64,000 nucleotides of DNA from Circinella minor (lineage: Eukaryota > Mucoromycota > Mucoromycetes > Mucorales > Lichtheimiaceae). The translations under genes and the position numbers were made by a program. Below, one piece after another: positions 12,427 through 23,906 of this stretch (within the stretch, counting starts at the first letter, position 1; each line of letters starts with the position of its first letter). Under the pieces are notes generated by a model. That model saw nothing but the letters and a program-made list of their open reading frames with translations, was not told the DNA's origin and did no database searches. The DNA is taken from assembly GCA_016758965.1 (NCBI GenBank), contig JAEPRB010000004.1, positions 248,001 through 312,000 of the forward strand, read 5' to 3'.

Positions 12427-13267
12427 GAGGTAAAGAGTAGGGAGGAGTAGGGGGTATGTCCAACAAGCAAAGAAGACAGAAAAAAAAGCAACAGCCGAGT
12501 TGGGTTTTGGAGAGCTTGGCTGGACAAAAAGAAGGGAAGTTTTGTTGACTCTCAAAAATAAAATTTGTTCGTTAGAGCCCCCGCTGTCTGTTTTACTTAA
12601 CCAACGTGACGTCAAAATAGGGCGGGGTTACAGCTCCTGGACGAAGACGAAAGGATTTTCAGGCGCATGCACAATAAAGCCTTTTTTTTTATTACCCCGG
12701 ATTATATAGTTGACATGCGCAGTCATGTACTTTTGAAAAATGATGTATGTATTCTATACAAGTAGAAAATATATCATAGTACAATATGAATAATAAACAT
12801 TAATAAGAAGAAGAAAAAAAGAACTTTTAGTTGGTGTTAATTACTAGGGTACAATGTTTTGTCGCTAGGCAACAGTTGTTTTTCCTTGGGGGGAAAAATC
12901 CTAATTAAATTATTTGTCTCATGGAGATAAATGACTAGTTAATAACTATGTGGTTATATTAACCGTTGTAATAAAGGCTTTTGAGATGTAACTTAGGAAC
13001 AATACCACTTTGACAACAAAGTTTCTATAATAATGAAGTTTTTAAAATATTTCAAATTAAAAATGTTCGATGTAGAAGGAAAGTATCACTTATAATCTTC
13101 TAGCTAACTGGTTATAACGCAGAATTATATAAATTGATTTAAAGGTCGATATTAATTTCATATACATCATTATTCAACAAATTGAACATCTCAATAAACT
13201 TTGATATGTTTCTTCTTTATTTAATATCATTTATCATCTTTACCCACGAACACCATGTCTTCATTTG
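12427..13267. other. Intergenic: cytochrome c1 promoter and derlin 3' UTR
   Basis: Bases 12427-12720 are unusually GC-containing for this window and fit a promoter. The rest is AT-rich. No ORF is believable. Confidence 0.55.
12607..12614. promoter_or_regulatory. CRE/ATF-like palindrome upstream of cytochrome c1
   Basis: Perfect TGACGTCA palindrome 181 bases upstream of the cytochrome c1 start codon, next to a GGGCGGGG stretch. It is the consensus for bZIP factors of the CREB/ATF type. Its use as a regulatory site is inference. Confidence 0.4.
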
Positions 13268-14346
13268 TTAAGATCCTAATCGTTGACCCCGTCCCCATGA
13301 ATGACCACCAAATACATTCGTACGTTGTGCTTGTTGTTGTTGCTGTTGTTGTTGTTGATTACCAGGCCACATTTGAAACGCACCACCAGCAGTAAATCCT
13401 CCTCTTGCTGTGGTTGGTGGAAACAAACGTTGAAGAAAAGCAGGTGTAGACAAATATCGTCGACCACCTTGGCTTGGATATGTTGTTGTAAGATAATAGT
13501 ATATGTGCGCAGCAGCAATTCCAACCAAGGAACCAACGACATTACCTCCAGGCGTTAAGTAATTGTATCCAACAAGTACCCATGGAAGATATCGTGCCTA
13601 TTGAATACGGATCATTAGTTTTCTCTTTTTTTTTGTCCTTATGCATCTCCTTTCTATATAAATAACATAAAAATAAATAAATAGGTTACTTTAAATCGAA
13701 TACCAAACATAAATGACATTGGGACATCACGATAATGTTGAGACCACAAGTAGGTAAGAGTCATGATTAATCCGTCGCTTAATACTAAAAGATCCAAGTA
13801 ACGCGCTGCAGCCTATATAATAACCATCATTCCAAGCAGTTGTCAATATATATTACTATAATACCATTATTATTGAAAAAAATAGTTTTTTTTTTTGTGG
13901 TTTTTACCAGCTGCATAATCGAAGTGAGAAGAAGAAAATAAAGATAGTCGGCAGTTCTACCAGCAAAAACTTCATTTTCTAATTGAACTGATTGACGATA
14001 TGAAAAGTAAAGATTCATTGCAAATCCCAAGTCGAGTTTATTAAGAAAGAATGAAGTAATTAAACGCCATAACTACATTTGTTTAAATGAACATTAATAA
14101 GTTGCTTAAAATATAAATAAATATTATACTCACTTTTTTTTTTCACGAATAGCAAAAAAAGACACGTACCTGTAATTTGGAGATTGCAGTCCAGTTTAAT
14201 ATTAAATGGTAAGGACTAACAAGACCTAACGCAGGAGCTACAGTTGTAGCTATGGATAGTGTAAAAACAGCTTTTGTAATGGGAGGTATTGATTGATACC
14301 ATTCTATAAGCTCATTTCGAGGTCGAGGTGGTGTTTGTGGCGGCAT
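13268..14346 (-). CDS. Derlin (Der1/Dfm1 family) ER-associated degradation protein
   Basis: Rhomboid-pseudoprotease membrane protein that moves misfolded proteins out of the ER. Four exons: 14346-14170, 14072-13908, 13812-13690, 13597-13268, giving 264 residues. Seen in order: IPPITKAVF near the N-terminus; the WR motif (LWRLITSFF, about 60); FAGRTADYLYF, as in human derlins; the rhomboid-like GxxxG (GNVVGSLVG); and a cytosolic tail with a run of nine Gln. The tail ends with WGRGQRLG, an SHP box that binds the Cdc48/p97 ATPase in derlins. The SHP box favours a Dfm1/derlin-2 type over yeast Der1, which lacks it. No catalytic Ser/His dyad is evident, as expected for the family. Confidence 0.92.
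13336..13366 (-). repeat. CAA/CAG trinucleotide tract coding poly-Gln
   Basis: Imperfect Gln-codon repeat inside the derlin tail, immediately before the SHP box. One CAG interrupts the CAA units. Confidence 0.75.
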
Positions 14347-15192
14347 AAGTAACTATATTTATGTAAAGAATTATAATTCAAAGAAAAACGTACACGTTGT
14401 TAATTTATTAAGCGACAAAAATGTCCGAAGTTTTGTGGTTTTTCTACTTTGATGTGTGCCTGCTTTTTTCTTCAAGTTCCCAGAATGCGTAATTCTTTCC
14501 TTCCAAGTTATCATCAATAGAATTTTTATTAAATAGCAATTTGATACTAAAAAAAAAGAGTTGTTATCTTGTTTCAATTCTTATTGATCTTTCAAAGGAA
14601 AAAAAAAATCACACCACTTTTTTTATGGATTATTTTATGCAACATGCTTTTAAAAATTTAATGGTCTTATTTGCGTTGAATTTGAAGCCAAACTACTTCA
14701 CAACAAAAGCCATTATATCCTAGCAGTGTCATTACTCATCTTAAATATAATTTCTCTTTGTTTTATATGATTACTTTTTCAATCAAATAATTATAAATCA
14801 AAAAAAAAGTTATAACTCATATTGAAAACCCCGTTCGTTAATCAACGAAAACAATCATCCATTTAATATTATATTACATATAAGACTTAACCTGAACAAC
14901 AACAACAATAATAATAAAAAGTAATATTTGTTTATATCATCTAATATTATTAATTTAGCACACAAATATGCATATTATTTCATTTTTGATAAGCTTCATA
15001 ATTGATCATTACTGTCATTTTCTTTTTCTTCCTTTTTTCCTTCATACTCATGCTCACTACTGAAACAAAATAAAGTAAAAAATCTGCTAGCCAATCCAAA
15101 AAGGCGCTCTATTATTTAGGGGAAAACAACTTTTAGCAAACAGTTTCTTTGAACTTAAATATTGCTTTCCCCGACAACGACCTATAGAAGAG
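14347..15192. other. Divergent promoter region, derlin (-) and Reeler gene (+)
   Basis: AT-rich spacer of about 850 bases between two divergent starts. No gene recognised. Confidence 0.5.
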
Positions 15193-16260
15193 ATGAACTT
15201 TAAATGGTCATCGATCGTTACATTTGCTAACATATTAAGTTTTGCGCTTGCATATCCAAATGCTCCAGGCACAGTATGTATTATTATTATTTTTCAACTA
15301 AAAGTTTAGTGTCGAGTAAAAAAAAAAAGGAAAGAAACTTAATCTAAAATATCTCGATTCTTCATTAATTAAAAGTGTGATCTCGAACTGATGAGTACGA
15401 TCGGTCATGGACCTTCTAAATCAACTTGTAAAGATTGTTATAATGTTCAAATTACTCAATCAACTGAGTATGAGCCTTTTACAATCTTAGTAACTAGTCG
15501 TCAAGAATATCAAGGTTTTATAATACAAGTAAAAAATTCAAATAATCAGACAGTGGGTGAATTTATCAATTTTGATGAAGATGTATATTATCCTGTTTTA
15601 TGCGAAGAAGTAGATGAAGAAAAACATGCAAATGATTGGGCTGGATCTATTGGACATGTAGATGCAAAACTTAAATCACGGCCAATAAATTTATCATGGA
15701 CTTCAGCAAGAAAAGATGTTTATGATTCAACATCAAATGTATTCCGTATTCAGGGGATGATTGTGGTAAGTTAACAAAAAGAAAGTAATGTTGTTCATGT
15801 GCATATGGCTGTTAAGGGGGGAGGGGATGGAGTTAAAAAAAAGACGTTACTTGTAAGAGTAGAAGAGGTATTTTAGTTTTGTTAACATAATTTCCTGTTT
15901 ATTTCATAGATGGATTATGATAATTATGACATACTACCAGAATATTCATTTACAATTAAGAAAAGGAGACCAATTGAGCATCCTGTGATACCATCAGTTA
16001 TTGTTGATACTACTACTACGACTGTCATAACAACAGCAACAGCGACAAAAAATATCGCTTTACCAGAAACAACATTAATACCTCCGGAAAATCCTCGTCA
16101 GGAACAATCTGTACAAGACGATTCTGAATCTACTGTACTCTTCTTGCGAGTACTTTGTTTTATATTAGCAGTATATTTTATAATGGCAATTGCACGACGT
16201 AAATGGTATCAAAGACGCATGCCGGCGGCAGATCCTGAAGATTTTCTTAAAGAAGGTTGA
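15193..16260 (+). CDS. Reeler-domain type I membrane protein
   Basis: Three exons: 15193-15273, 15376-15765, 15910-16260, giving 273 residues. Exon 1 encodes a signal peptide (MNFKWSSIVTFANILSFALA, cleavage before YPNAPGT). Exon 2 encodes a domain with the Reeler pattern. GHGPS comes after the first Cys, the strand YEPFTILVTS follows, then EYQGFIIQVKN..NQTVGEF (the hallmark 'RGFLLQAR..VGTF' region), and SRPINLSWTSAR near the end. Exon 3 adds a Thr-rich stalk, one membrane span (about residues 233-252, VLFLRVLCFILAVYFIMAIA) and a short basic cytosolic tail. Reeler domains are extracellular; in arthropods some relatives act in immunity or cell contact, and the role in fungi is not known to me. 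It lies only 212 bases upstream of the co-directional P5-type ATPase. Confidence 0.75.
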
Positions 16261-16472
16261 AATTTCCTGTTGTCAACTTTTTTGATCGGAAGGTTTTAGG
16301 AAATCTGGTTTTTTCCTTTCTCTCTTGCATCTTTCCTTTTGTACACATATTTTCCCTTTCTTTTTCGTATTTCTTTCTCTTTCTCTCTTTATTTTTATTT
16401 CCCTTTTATCATTTTTTTTCTTTTATTGTTATTATTATATATGTCTATCTTAATTTATAGATATCATCATTC

Positions 16473-19400
16473 ATGAAATCACTAGCTTATCTTCGATCAG
16501 TATTACCTATCACGGTATTATTACTATTAACATTAATAGGTCACAGTGTACATGCTATACCCCGCTTTAATCAAAGTATATTTCTTCTTTTTCTTCATCA
16601 TAATAATCTTTCTTGTATAATTTTATAAATAGAAAGTAGATAATAATATTAAATTATAATCATGTTTATTTCTTTTTTTTTGTTGATAAACAACAGTAAA
16701 TAATGAATATTTTAACGGTACAACATGTCCATCAGTCACTCGTTATAATATCCCTTGTCCTGTATTATGCGTTGCTAATCTAAATAATGACTGCCCACCT
16801 CGCATCAACCCTGAAACGTGCCCTTACCCCTTGTGTCCTGATGGTTCATGTCAATCACAATGCCGAAGTACAACAAATGTCTGTCAATGCCCTTCTGTAA
16901 AACAAGCTCAACCTTTTAGCGCATGTTCTAATCAACTGACTATTGATATTCATCATTATGACGCATCTCAAGCTGAGAAACAAATTCATCAAGCTTGTGC
17001 TGCTGCTTTAAATCAATCATCTTATCCAACATGGACAGAACTTTATCAAAGCAGTCAAAATAATTCAGTATGGAATGTATGTAAAGCCCCTCCTAGTGTA
17101 AATTTTCCAACTCAAGGTATTTTCTAAAAAAAAAAAATTAGGTTCTTGTATAACCTTAAAACCAAAGACTTGGAATTTGGTCTTATCTTATATTTGTTTA
17201 TATTATCTCATATGCGTTATTATTTATTATTATTTCTTTTATGATAGCACCAACATTTCTTTCTTATTTATTTATTTATGTGGTATTTTATGGATTCCTT
17301 GGATTATGGGTTATATATAAAGCTGCTCGTGAAAAGGTAAAATAGAAGAGTATAGGAAAGATTATATTGACCTTGAGTAAAAAAGAGTTTTTATAATTTT
17401 AAAACTAACGCCATTTAAATCAATAATGACATTATTCAAAATAGAATGCTCCGGTACCTACGTATAATAACAATGGCGAACGTTTCATGGGTTATAGCAA
17501 TGATATTTTCGGCATTTGGATGGTGACTTATACTGGGATCGTATCCGCTGGATGGATCATTTTTCTACTTATTATTTGTCTCGATTATTATGGATATGTA
17601 AGATAATTATAGTTCAAATCAAAAAGAACTTCGTTTTATCTTACAGATAATTTTACACATGACAATATAAATTCGTAGATAACCGGAATTCCATATGCAT
17701 TATTTTATGGATCATATGATTTATCAAGTAAAGCATTCTGTGTTTGTTGGTTTCTTGCCACTAGTTGGTATCTTGTCATTAATGTGATCCGTTCCCGTTT
17801 ACGTAACTTTTTTCGAATCCGACAACCATTGACTAAAGCACAATACATTCAAGTGGAACAACCTCGTCAAATTCAACGACTTGATAATGTGGATGATAAT
17901 AATAATGGAGAACAAATGCAAGTATTCATTGAACGGATACATTCTATTGAAACTAAAGTTAAAAAATGGTTTGGTCTAGACACAAATGTGATCACAGTTT
18001 CTGTACAACACGGCAGTACATTTCGATATTTTGATTATCATAGTGCACGTTATGTATATCAACACGATAAAGATGTATTTGAACATACTATACCAGATAT
18101 TGAATTTAGTCAAGAAGGTCTTTCATCTAAAAATGCAACAGATCGATTAGAACGAATTGGTCCGAATTTTATTCATGTGCATGTTCCTAGTTTTTTTTAT
18201 GCACTTTGGGAAGAGTAAGAAAAGATTTGAACCTTTTGCATATTATAGCTATATACGACGTATAGTATACATTATTCATGCTCCTTCTTTTTTATTTTTT
18301 TTTGTTAGACTTACTGGATTTTTTTATATTTATCAACTCATGATCTTGTGGTGTTATTTTTATTTATCCTATTGGTCGATTGGTGTAGCAGACACCGCTG
18401 TAATTCTCCTGGCTGCTATTATCAAAGTGATCGTTCGTTTAAAATCTGAAAAGCGTGTTAAAAGTATGGCAGAATATGTAGGTGTATGCGATGTCTTGCG
18501 TGATGGATCATGGATATGTGATTTATCAAGTGCTGACCTAGTACCTGGAGATGTTATTCGGGTAAATTCACAACAATCAGTACCAGTGGATGCTGTGCTT
18601 CTCAAAGGTGATATCGTCACAGATGAAAGTTCACTTACTGGTAAGGATTTTATATGTTCTCAACCTTTTTACGTTTATATATATATATATATAAGAAACA
18701 AAGTAATACTAATAAAAAAAGAATAAATTTAATCCAAATAAAAGGTGAACCACTTCCTATTCGTAAATTCCCTGCAAGAGATGCTTCATCACGTGATGAA
18801 AAAATTCATCGTTTATTTGCTGGTACAATGGTTAAACAAGCATCTCCTGATTCTATTGCACTTGTTTTGGCAACGCGTACAAATACGGACAAAGGAGAAT
18901 TAGTTCAAAAAATTTTATTTCCACAACCTGTTTCTTTTATATTCAATGAACAGCTCAAGTTAGTATTTGCCATGTTGCTTTGTTGGGCATTGGTTTTGCT
19001 TGGTATTGGATCATGGTGGTTAGGTGGTACTGGTATGACAGCTTGGTTCTATGGTACAACTTGTGCTGCTCAAGTAATGAATCCTTTGCTACCAGGTATA
19101 AATTTGAAAAAAAATAATAATTCATGAATGATAGATTATAATTAAAAAATGAGTATAAATTTTTGTTATAGCCATCCTTGTTGTTGGACAATCTGTAGCT
19201 GGTGGACGTTTGAAAAAGAAAGAAATTTACTCTGTTGATTTACCACGGATTTTGATGGCTGGTAAAGTACGGGTATTTTGTTTTGACAAGACTGGAACAT
19301 TGACAAATCAAGGTCTTGAATATAATGGTGTTCATCCCGTTGTACAAGAAGATATCGGTAACGATAAAATCAATACACGATTGGATAATCTGAAAGCACA

Positions 19401-21488
19401 GTATCAAGACTTATCCCCCAATGTTCAAAATGAAGAACTATTAAGAATGGGGTTGGCGTCATGTCATTCTGTTACAGTAATTGATGATCAATATATCGGT
19501 AATCCAGTCGATATTGTCATGTTTGAAACAACTGGTGCCACATTAGATTCAAATAAAGAAATGATCCAACTTCAATCACATCGACCGGGTGAAAAGCGAA
19601 AGCAATTAGAAGTCATTCAAAGATTTGAATTTCAACATGCGCGAGCATCGATGTCTGTTGCTGCTTTGGATATTGATACGGGTGATATCCATGTTTTTGT
19701 AAAAGGCTCTTTTGAACGTCTTGGTGAAATATCTAATAATATTCCTTTTGATTATGATCAATATGCATCCAAATTGGCAAGAGAAGGTTGTTATGTATTA
19801 GCTATGGCTCATCGAAACCTTGGTAATCAAATTAATCGAGACATTGTATGTGGATGGGGCAGAGAACAATTGGAATCAGATGTTTCATTGCTCGGATTAG
19901 TATTATTTAAGAACATGCTTAAACCGGATACAACAGAAGCAATAGCGGAACTCAAACAAGGTGACATCCAAACTGTCATGATTACTGGTGATAATGCATT
20001 GACTGGTGTATCTATTGCTCAAGCATGTGGTATGCTTCCATCCGACAAGCCTGTACTTCTTGCCGATGTTCGAGAAAAGGATGGTGAAGTAGTTTGGATG
20101 GATACAGAAACCAATGCGCATTATATGGCTGAAAAGTCAGAAACATTTAATAATGTTGAGTTAGCGATTACCGGTAATGCGTTCCGTACGCTTCTTGAAA
20201 AGAATCCAGACCAATTGCGCAAATTATTATTTTCCATTACAGTATTTGCACGTATGACACCTATTGATAAAATGCTGTGTATTGAACTTTTTATGGAAAA
20301 AGCAATTACAGCTATGTGTGGTGATGGTGGCAATGATTGTGGTGCATTACGGGCAGCTCATGTCGGTATTGCCATGTCGGAAGCAGAAGCCTCGGTTGTT
20401 AGTCCATTCAGTACACCAAGTCGTACAGTGAAATCATGTGTTGAACTTGTTATCCAAGGACGGTCCGCACTTGCTACCTCATTTGCAAGTTACAAGTATC
20501 TTATCATGTATGGTGAAATTATGGCTACATCCAAGCTTTGTACATTTTATTATACAACGTCGTTCTCTATCTGGATTTTTATTCTCATTGATGCATTTAT
20601 TACACTCTTTTGTGCATTTGCTGTCACACAAGCTAAGGCAGCTAAAACTCTCTCACCACAACGACCTACAGCACGAATTCTTGGACCTGAAGTGCTTGCA
20701 TCTGTTCTTGGACAATTAATTATCAATGCACTTTTCCTTGCTGGTGCTTATATCATGTTATATACACACGATGACTTTTTCCGCTGTAATGAATGGGATG
20801 CACGGTCCGTGGATAACTCAAAATGGTGGTTACTTGGAGATAACTTTGAATCAGAGGTTTTGACGTTCGTTGTATTATTCCAATTTGTAAATGCTGCATT
20901 AATATTTAACTACGGGTATTTATTTCGAGCTCATTGGTACAAGAATTACTTGTTGTTGGGTATATGTGCGATATTTATTGCGATTGTTAGTTACTGGGAA
21001 CTTGCAGGTAATTTTTTTTTTCATTTTTTGAATTATAACCCTAGATCAAAATGAGTATATTCCCGTTTTAGGGATTTCTTGGGGGGAGGGAGCGCGGAAG
21101 CCATATTACAAGTGTCGGGAAAACTTGTTTGACTCACTCACTTTTTTTTATTTATTTGTTTGTTTTATTAGATCCAAATGAATTTGGATGTGCGGTCCGA
21201 CTTAATTGCGGTAATCCAGATGTACTTGAATCACTCGGGTATCCAAGACCAAATTTCCAAATTGAACCTTACAATAATCCATCGGGACACAATGTACTTC
21301 CAAAATATTTCCGTTATAGATTATGGGTTTACTCTATTGGAAATATGGTAGCAACTCACGCGTGGGAACTACTCTTTGTGCTTGGACCAGTTCGAGACTG
21401 GCTAAAAAAACGATATGGACAAAAGAAATCCTCAAAAGAACCTTTTTACCCTACTCTTACCCCTACTGTCACTACTATTACTAATTAA
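16473..21488 (+). CDS. P5-type (P5B-like) P-type ATPase with signal peptide and Cys-rich ectodomain
   Basis: Nine exons: 16473-16575, 16697-17116, 17248-17336, 17445-17597, 17679-18214, 18309-18640, 18745-19095, 19172-21007, 21172-21488, giving 1378 residues. Residues 1-28 form a signal peptide (…GHSVHA). Residues 35-174 form a Cys-rich domain. About three extra membrane spans precede the core. The ATPase core is complete. The M1 entry GPNFIHVHVP resembles the P5B GPN-IDVPV motif. The actuator has SSLTGEP (about 541-547) in place of TGES. The catalytic Asp700 is in FDKTGTLT. KGSFERLGEI lies in the N domain. GDGGNDCGAL (usual GDGANDCGAL) and ISMSEAEASV-like sequence form the P5 hinge. Relatives are yeast Ypk9 and ATP13A2/3, which are lysosomal or vacuolar polyamine exporters. 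The usual PPALP of M4 is NPLLP here (657-661), so the substrate is uncertain. Confidence 0.85.
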
Positions 21489-21651
21489 TCTTTAATAATT
21501 ATAATATGTGTAAGAATGTATTCTTTTTTTTCCCTTTTCTATTAATAATCAATTTATTTGTTGTTCTGATAAAAATATAAACTATTTACAAAATGTCAAT
21601 GGAAAAAAAAAATAGTGTGTGTATGTGTTATATGAGAGGAATTATTTTCAA

Positions 21652-22630
21652 TTATTGATATTTTGCACAGATTTCTTTGAGAGATGCAGCACTATCTTCC
21701 AACCTTGTACGTTCTTCCTTGTCAAGTGGAATATCAATGACACGTTCAATACCATCATATCCAAGTTTTGCAGGTGCTGAAAGTACGGTACCAAGCGATT
21801 CAACGTATACAGAGAGTGGACGAACTTCACGTTTGTCAAGTAAAATACAATCTACCAAAGAAGCTGCCAAAGCACCAATACCATAATAAGTGGCCCCCTT
21901 CATTTTAATAATTTCATAGGCTTTATTTGCAATTTCTTTCTCTATAGCATTCTTGTCAGCATCTTTAAATTCTGGGAATGACAATAAAGGTTTACCAGCG
22001 ACAGATGCTGAAGACCAAGCGACAAATTGTGAATCACCATGTTCTCCCAAAACAAATGCGTGAATACTACTTGCGGATACTTGAAGCTTTTGAGCTAAAA
22101 GGACACGAAGACGGGAAGTATCCAAAAAGGTGCCAGAACCAACAACTTGATTCTTGGGAATACCAGCAAGTTGTTGAGCGATATGAGTCAAAACATCAAC
22201 AGGATTGGAAACGATAAGAATAATAGCTTCTTGATTGATAGGCTGCATACCACCAATAACGCTATGAAGTACTTTGTAGTTTCTATCAATCAACTAAATA
22301 CAGAAATAAACATTTAGATTTTATTTCTTTTCCATTATTTATATCCGAATTATACATTACCTGAGTACGTGTCTCGCCTTCTCTTTGCTTTGCACCAGCA
22401 GTGATAACAATCACATCAGCTTGTCCAGCTTCTTTACTTGTAGCACCACGAATCTTGGTAGAAGTGATCATATTAGCATCACTTAAGTCAAGAACTTGAC
22501 CGCGTACCACTTCTGGAGCAACATCAACCATCATAATTTCTGAAGCAACATCACGAAGCATAATAGCATATGCAATAGTAGCACCAACAGAACCAGCACC
22601 AACAATAGCTACTTTACTATTCTTTCCCAT
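21652..22630 (-). CDS. ldhA: L-lactate dehydrogenase (NAD-dependent)
   Basis: Reduces pyruvate to L-lactate with NADH in the cytosol. It is a typical Mucorales enzyme (Rhizopus ldhA/ldhB). Two exons: 22630-22361 and 22293-21652, giving 303 residues. Seen: the Rossmann motif GAGSVGA (about 11-17), MMVDV with the NAD-specific Asp, the mobile loop Arg in QREGETR, SNPVD, DTSRLR with Arg151, and the catalytic His175 in GEHGDS. SVYVES follows. The Arg in the loop (REGETR) and the surrounding residues favour lactate over malate dehydrogenase. The single intron falls directly after the REGETRTQ loop. Convergent with the ATPase gene (163 bases apart). Confidence 0.93.
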
Positions 22631-23906
22631 TATTGTGTAATAATCTTTTTTTTTTGAAAAATGAAAATAAAAAAAGTGTTGAGAAATAAAAAAGAAAGTG
22701 TGTGTAAATGTTTTATGTTAATTTTCCCTTAGAGTTTTTATAGTGAGTAAAAAAAAAACGTGCATGGGTTTTAAATGTCACTATAATTTCATATTGTTGT
22801 AATGGCGTGACGTTTTGAACTCTTTTTTTTTTTTACTTATGATATAGAATGTCTGTGCGAGTATAAAAATAAATTATTTCTTTATCGTTTCAGATCTGCT
22901 ATCATTATCTCCCTCTCTTAATCATTCTTATAAAACACACATGCTATCGTCATTATTTACATTGACATTAATCGGATGATTCGGTAGATTTTGACGAACA
23001 ACATGATAAAAATTAAATAAAATGACCCTTGACTGTCAAAAAGAACGGTTTTTTTCCCGGGTTAAAAATGTTTCATCAAAAAAATCATTTTATTAGAAGG
23101 TATCGGGTCGTTATTTATTTGTTTGTTAATTATCATTTGTTTAAAAATAAAGATTAATCTTCACTCTAAATAATAAAATGTGAACCAAGTTGATGGTTTA
23201 CAATTAGAACACTGATCTTAAATTTACTGTTAGGAATCTTTTGCATTGAATGTATATTATGCTCCATCCATTTAAAGGTGTCACCTCATTCATTTATTGA
23301 TAAGATAAACAATATTATAACCTGTCACTGTCAACAATGACTCGTTTTGAACAAAAAATAAATAAAAATAAAATAGCATGATATTTTCAATAAAAATATT
23401 TAATAGCTTATATCACCTCCAATTAATAATGTTTCAAAAGTAAGATAAGAGCATGAATTTTCTTGAGGTAAAAATAAAGATAATAATATATCATGTTTTA
23501 TTATTAGATTAAAAAATATATTCTATTAAGTTCATTTCGCACTACAAGGTTCTTTTTTTTTTTCACTCTGTCAAAATTATAAAGATTACTAAAAGACATA
23601 TACTTTATTACTGTTTTCGTTTTACATAACAACGAGAAGGAAAAAAAAACAGTAATAACTTGTAACGTAGTAACTTTTAACTGTAATGCATACAATATCT
23701 CTTTTAATAAGACAAAGTTAAAAGCTAAAGTATTATATCCAATTAAATTTTTCTTTAGCCCCAAAATAACAACAATGTGCGTTACACTATCTCAACTTTT
23801 ATTTTCTCATCCCATCAACAAAAACAAGTTTTATTTTGAACTATAATTCTCACACATAAAACTTCAAAGTAGATAAGAATAAAGTGGACTAAATTTATAC
23901 ACCAAT
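22631..23906. other. Intergenic: lactate dehydrogenase promoter and peroxiredoxin 3' UTR
   Basis: AT-rich with T-tracts. No credible ORF, RNA gene or repeat seen. Confidence 0.55.

Noticed and set aside
15087..15272. Minus-strand 61-codon ORF
   Set aside because: Shadow of the signal-peptide exon of the Reeler gene on the opposite strand.
16255..16460. Possible splice joining the Reeler gene to the ATPase gene (GTTGAA donor, TTTATAG acceptor)
   Set aside because: The join would shift the frame out of the ATPase and hit a stop. The ATPase has its own signal peptide, so two genes are favoured; the acceptor-like site may belong to a 5' UTR intron.
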